From: Halopseudomonas maritima
Lineage (GTDB): Bacteria > Pseudomonadota > Gammaproteobacteria > Pseudomonadales > Pseudomonadaceae
Direction of reading: 5' to 3'
DNA length: 64,000 nt
Assembly (NCBI RefSeq): GCF_021545785.1
Contig: NZ_CP079801.1
Span: 2,972,001-3,036,000 of the forward strand
The notes beneath the pieces are model-generated. The model was given only the letters and a program-made list of their open reading frames with translations. It did not search any database and was not told where the DNA came from. Shown in pieces: positions 61,920-64,000 of the stretch. A program made the translations under genes and the position numbers. Every line of letters starts with the position of its first letter. The first letter of the stretch is position 1.

Positions 61920-62794
61920 TGAGTAACAAGTCACTGTTTGGATTGATTGTGCTGCTGGCCGCTGTAGTTGTTGGCTGGAACAGCTTCTTCGTGGTTAGCC
62001 AGACTGAGCGCGCCATCGTGCTGCAGTTCGGTAAGGTGGTGCAGAACGACGTGCCGCCAGGTCTGCACTTCAAGCTGCCGTTTGTGCAGGAGGCGCAGAG
62101 CTTTGATGGTCGTCTGCTGACGCTGGATACCGCTACCCAGCGCTATCTGACGCTGGAAAAGAAAGCGCTGATGGTGGACTCCTACGCCAAGTGGCGCATC
62201 GCTGATGTGCAGCGTTTCTACACGGCGACGTCAGGTCTGCGTGCGATTGCCGAAGAGCGTTTGTCGCGCCAGCTGGAGTCCGGTCTGCGCAATGAGGTGG
62301 CGCGCCGTACCCTGCACGAGGTGGTGTCAGGTGAGCGCGATCAGTTGATGGCTGACATCACGGCGACCCTGGATGAAAACGCCCGACGCGAGCTGGGTAT
62401 CGAGGTGGTGGATGTGCGGGTCAAGGCGATTGACCTGCCGACTGAGGTAAACCGCAGCGTATTCGATCGTATGAGTACCGAGCGTGAGCGTGAGGCGCGT
62501 GAGCACCGCGCCAAGGGTGCTGAGCTGGCCGAGGGGATTCGCGCTGACGCTGATCGTCAACAGCGCGTGATCATTGCCGAGGCATTCCGTGAGTCCGAGA
62601 AGATTCGCGGTGATGGCGATGCGCAGGCGGCGGCTATCTATGCCGAAGCCTACAATAAGGATCCGGAGTTTTACTCCTTCTCGCGCAGCCTGCAGGCTTA
62701 TCGCGAGAGTTTCGCCAGCAAGTCCGACATGCTGGTGCTGGATCCGGAGAGCGAGTTCTTCAAGTATATGCAGGCTGATCCTCTGCAGCGTTGA
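61919..62794 (+). CDS. hflC: FtsH protease modulator HflC
   Basis: Partner of HflK. 291 residues: one N-terminal membrane helix (about 5-25) followed by an SPFH domain (VVSQTERAIVLQFGKVVQNDVPPGLH) and a long helix (STEREREAREHRAKGAELAEG and further). ATG 61919 starts on the hflK stop. A strong terminator ends the operon at about 62839. Confidence 0.96.
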   Translation: MSNKSLFGLIVLLAAVVVGWNSFFVVSQTERAIVLQFGKVVQNDVPPGLHFKLPFVQEAQSFDGRLLTLDTATQRYLTLEKKALMVDSYAKWRIADVQRFYTATSGLRAIAEERLSRQLESGLRNEVARRTLHEVVSGERDQLMADITATLDENARRELGIEVVDVRVKAIDLPTEVNRSVFDRMSTEREREAREHRAKGAELAEGIRADADRQQRVIIAEAFRESEKIRGDGDAQAAAIYAEAYNKDPEFYSFSRSLQAYRESFASKSDMLVLDPESEFFKYMQADPLQR

Positions 62795-62812
62795 GTGCTT
62801 CGGCACTGAAAG

Positions 62813-62839
62813 ACGGGCTGCCTTTGGGTAGCCCGTTTT
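62813..62839 (+). terminator. Rho-independent terminator after hflC
   Basis: ACGGGCTGCC (62813-62822) pairs with GGTAGCCCGT (62827-62836, one G-U) around TTTG; TTTT follows (62836-62839). It ends the hfq-hflXKC operon about 20 bp after the hflC stop. Confidence 0.85.
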
Positions 62840-62911
62840 GCTGTCTGCAGGGTCGATGAGTGCGTGCCGATTTGCGCAGTGTCGGTCGCGCAAAACGTGT
62901 TACACTTGCGC

Positions 62912-62934
62912 AGCCGGGTTAGCCCGGCTTTTTT
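62912..62934 (+). terminator. Second terminator between hflC and the DUF2065 gene
   Basis: AGCCGGG (62912-62918), loop TTAG, CCCGGCT (62923-62929), then TTTTTT (62929-62934). It lies 73 nt after the first terminator and 57 nt before the DUF2065 ATG, so it must end some other transcript or act as an attenuator. Confidence 0.7.
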
Positions 62935-62990
62935 GTGACCGGTCCACGCTGCCTGACGCGCCGGCAGGGGTGGTGCTGACGGGGACGGAC

Positions 62991-63176
62991 ATGTTGCAGG
63001 AAATCTTGACGGCACTTTGCCTGGTGTTGGTGATAGAGGGGGTGCTGCCCTTTCTGATGCCGGCCCGCTGGCAGCGAATGCTGAGCGGCATTTCAGAGCT
63101 CAGTGCGCGTCAGGTTCGGCTGGCAGGGCTTGCCAGCATGTTGATCGGCACCCTGTGCCTGTATCTGGTTCGCTAG
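62991..63176 (+). CDS. DUF2065 small membrane protein
   Basis: 61-residue protein with two membrane helices (about 3-22 and 41-59) joined by a short basic loop (PARWQRMLSGISELSARQ). DUF2065/YjeT family, found between hflC and hisZ or purA in gammaproteobacteria; no function established. ATG 62991 follows GGGGACGGAC. The longer frame from 62838 has no support and would span the second terminator. Confidence 0.88.
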   Translation: MLQEILTALCLVLVIEGVLPFLMPARWQRMLSGISELSARQVRLAGLASMLIGTLCLYLVR

Positions 63177-63227
63177 GTGTCCGAGTGTCACGCAGAGGCT
63201 CGGCACCCTGTATGAAAGGTTTAAAAA

Positions 63228-64000
63228 ATGCCTAGTGTAGACCGTTGGCTGTTGCCTGACGGCATCGACGAAGTGCTGCCTCGCGAGGCGGCACGTATTG
63301 AAGCAGCCCGTCGACAGCTGCTGGATCTGTTCTCCCGTTGGGGCTATGACCTGGTCATTACCCCGCATATCGAATACCTCGAATCGCTGCTCACTGGCGC
63401 TGGCCATGATCTCGAGCTGCAAACCTTCAAAATGATTGATCAGCTGTCCGGGCGCATGCTCGGGCTACGTGCCGACATCACGCCACAGGTTGCGCGCATC
63501 GATGCGCACACGCTAGGCGCCGAAGGGCCGTCTCGGCTGTGCTACTGCGGTAGCGTGCTGCATACCCGTCCGCGGGCGCTGGCGACCTCGCGTAGCCTGA
63601 TTCAGTTGGGTGCGGAGTTGTACGGTGATGCGTCCAGTGCCAGCGATATTGAAGTGATTTCGCTAATGCTGGAAACCCTGGCGCTCTGCCGCGTCGAAGA
63701 TGTGCATCTGGATATTGGTCATGTGGGTATTTACCGTGGCTTGATTCAGGCAGCCGGGGTGACTGAGCAGACCGAACAGGCCCTGTTCGATGCGCTGCAA
63801 CGCAAGGCGGCCGATGAGGTCGCGGCCTTGGCGGGCGGTGTGGAGCAGGGCTCGCTGGGTGCCATGCTGTGCAGTCTGGTTGAGCTCTCTGGCGGTGTCG
63901 AGGTGCTTGATCGAGCGCATGCGCTGCTTGATGGAGCGCCAGAGGCGGTGATGGCGGCGCTCGACGATCTGGCTGAGGTGGCTCAGGTGTTGGCGCGCCA
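63228..64000 (+). CDS. hisZ: ATP phosphoribosyltransferase regulatory subunit HisZ (3' end outside window)
   Basis: Histidyl-tRNA-synthetase-like subunit needed by the short form of HisG in the first step of histidine synthesis. At least 257 residues are in the window and the frame is open to its end. Class II synthetase-like blocks: the start VDRWLLPDGIDEVLPREAA, then LQTFKMIDQLSGRMLGLRADITPQVARIDAH and LIQLGAELYGD. HisZ rather than HisS is indicated by the short N-terminus and by its position after DUF2065 (PAO1 PA4939-PA4940, from memory). ATG 63228; AAAGG lies about 10 nt upstream. Confidence 0.93.
   Translation, partial: MPSVDRWLLPDGIDEVLPREAARIEAARRQLLDLFSRWGYDLVITPHIEYLESLLTGAGHDLELQTFKMIDQLSGRMLGLRADITPQVARIDAHTLGAEGPSRLCYCGSVLHTRPRALATSRSLIQLGAELYGDASSASDIEVISLMLETLALCRVEDVHLDIGHVGIYRGLIQAAGVTEQTEQALFDALQRKAADEVAALAGGVEQGSLGAMLCSLVELSGGVEVLDRAHALLDGAPEAVMAALDDLAEVAQVLAR

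Noticed and set aside
62872..62906. TTGCGC (62872) and TACACT (62901) as a promoter pair
   Set aside because: Spacer of 23 bp is too long for a sigma-70 promoter.

Overview
The window is a dense, high-GC, gammaproteobacterial chromosome segment with about 52 protein genes. Gene order and protein sequences point to Pseudomonas sensu lato. The LPS-core kinases, msbA, hldE, waaA, tolC, thiC, nudF, cpdA, parE, parC, serB, fimX, psd, rhdA, motAB, rsgA, orn, queG, nnr, tsaE, amiB, mutL, miaA, hfq, hflXKC, DUF2065 and hisZ genes follow, as I remember it, the P. aeruginosa PAO1 order from about PA5008 down to PA4939. Several PAO1 genes are missing and two modules are extra, which suggests a deep-branching relative (for example the Halopseudomonas/P. 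pertucinogena group) rather than P. aeruginosa itself. No tRNA, rRNA, CRISPR array, insertion sequence or prophage was seen.

Region 1 (1-18.7 kb) is a cell-surface polysaccharide locus. Three LPS-core kinase-like genes and a carbamoyltransferase lead into a GT-B/CDP-glycerol-transferase-like gene. These are followed by a tightly coupled pseudaminic-acid operon: pseB, pseC, a GNAT acetyltransferase, an aldo/keto reductase, a cytidylyltransferase-aminotransferase fusion, pseG, pseH and pseI. Downstream are a hexapeptide acetyltransferase and a kinase-like gene on the minus strand, then msbA and hldE. The pse block sits where the PAO1 outer-core genes would be.

Region 2 (18.7-24.4 kb) holds a minus-strand trio (unknown protein, aldo/keto reductase, FAD oxidoreductase), waaA, a bidirectional palindromic terminator and tolC on the minus strand.

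Region 3 (24.4-37.7 kb) starts with a TPP-riboswitch-controlled thiC. It continues with nudF-DUF1249-cpdA, parE, a phytase-esterase-like gene, a retropepsin-like protease and parC, then a minus-strand AhpA/YtjB-like membrane protein and serB.

Region 4 (37.7-50.9 kb) has fimX and its upstream neighbour, then an epmB/efp/epmA module for beta-lysylation of EF-P. In PAO1 nothing of this kind lies here, and EF-P is rhamnosylated by EarP instead. psd, rhdA, an HDOD-like gene, motAB and rsgA follow.

Region 5 (51-64 kb) is the conserved orn/queG/nnr-tsaE-amiB-mutL-miaA-hfq-hflX-hflK-hflC superoperon, then a DUF2065 gene and the start of hisZ, which is cut by the window edge.

Most notable are: (1) the pse operon with its unusual fused cytidylyltransferase/aminotransferase, which carries a good internal ribosome binding site, plus extra reductase and acetyltransferase genes; (2) the EF-P beta-lysylation module, whose epmA gene contains a ten-G homopolymer; and (3) several LPS-core kinase-like proteins lacking the usual catalytic aspartate. 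Start sites were re-chosen where upstream gene overlap, ribosome binding sites or rare codons argued against the longest reading frame.
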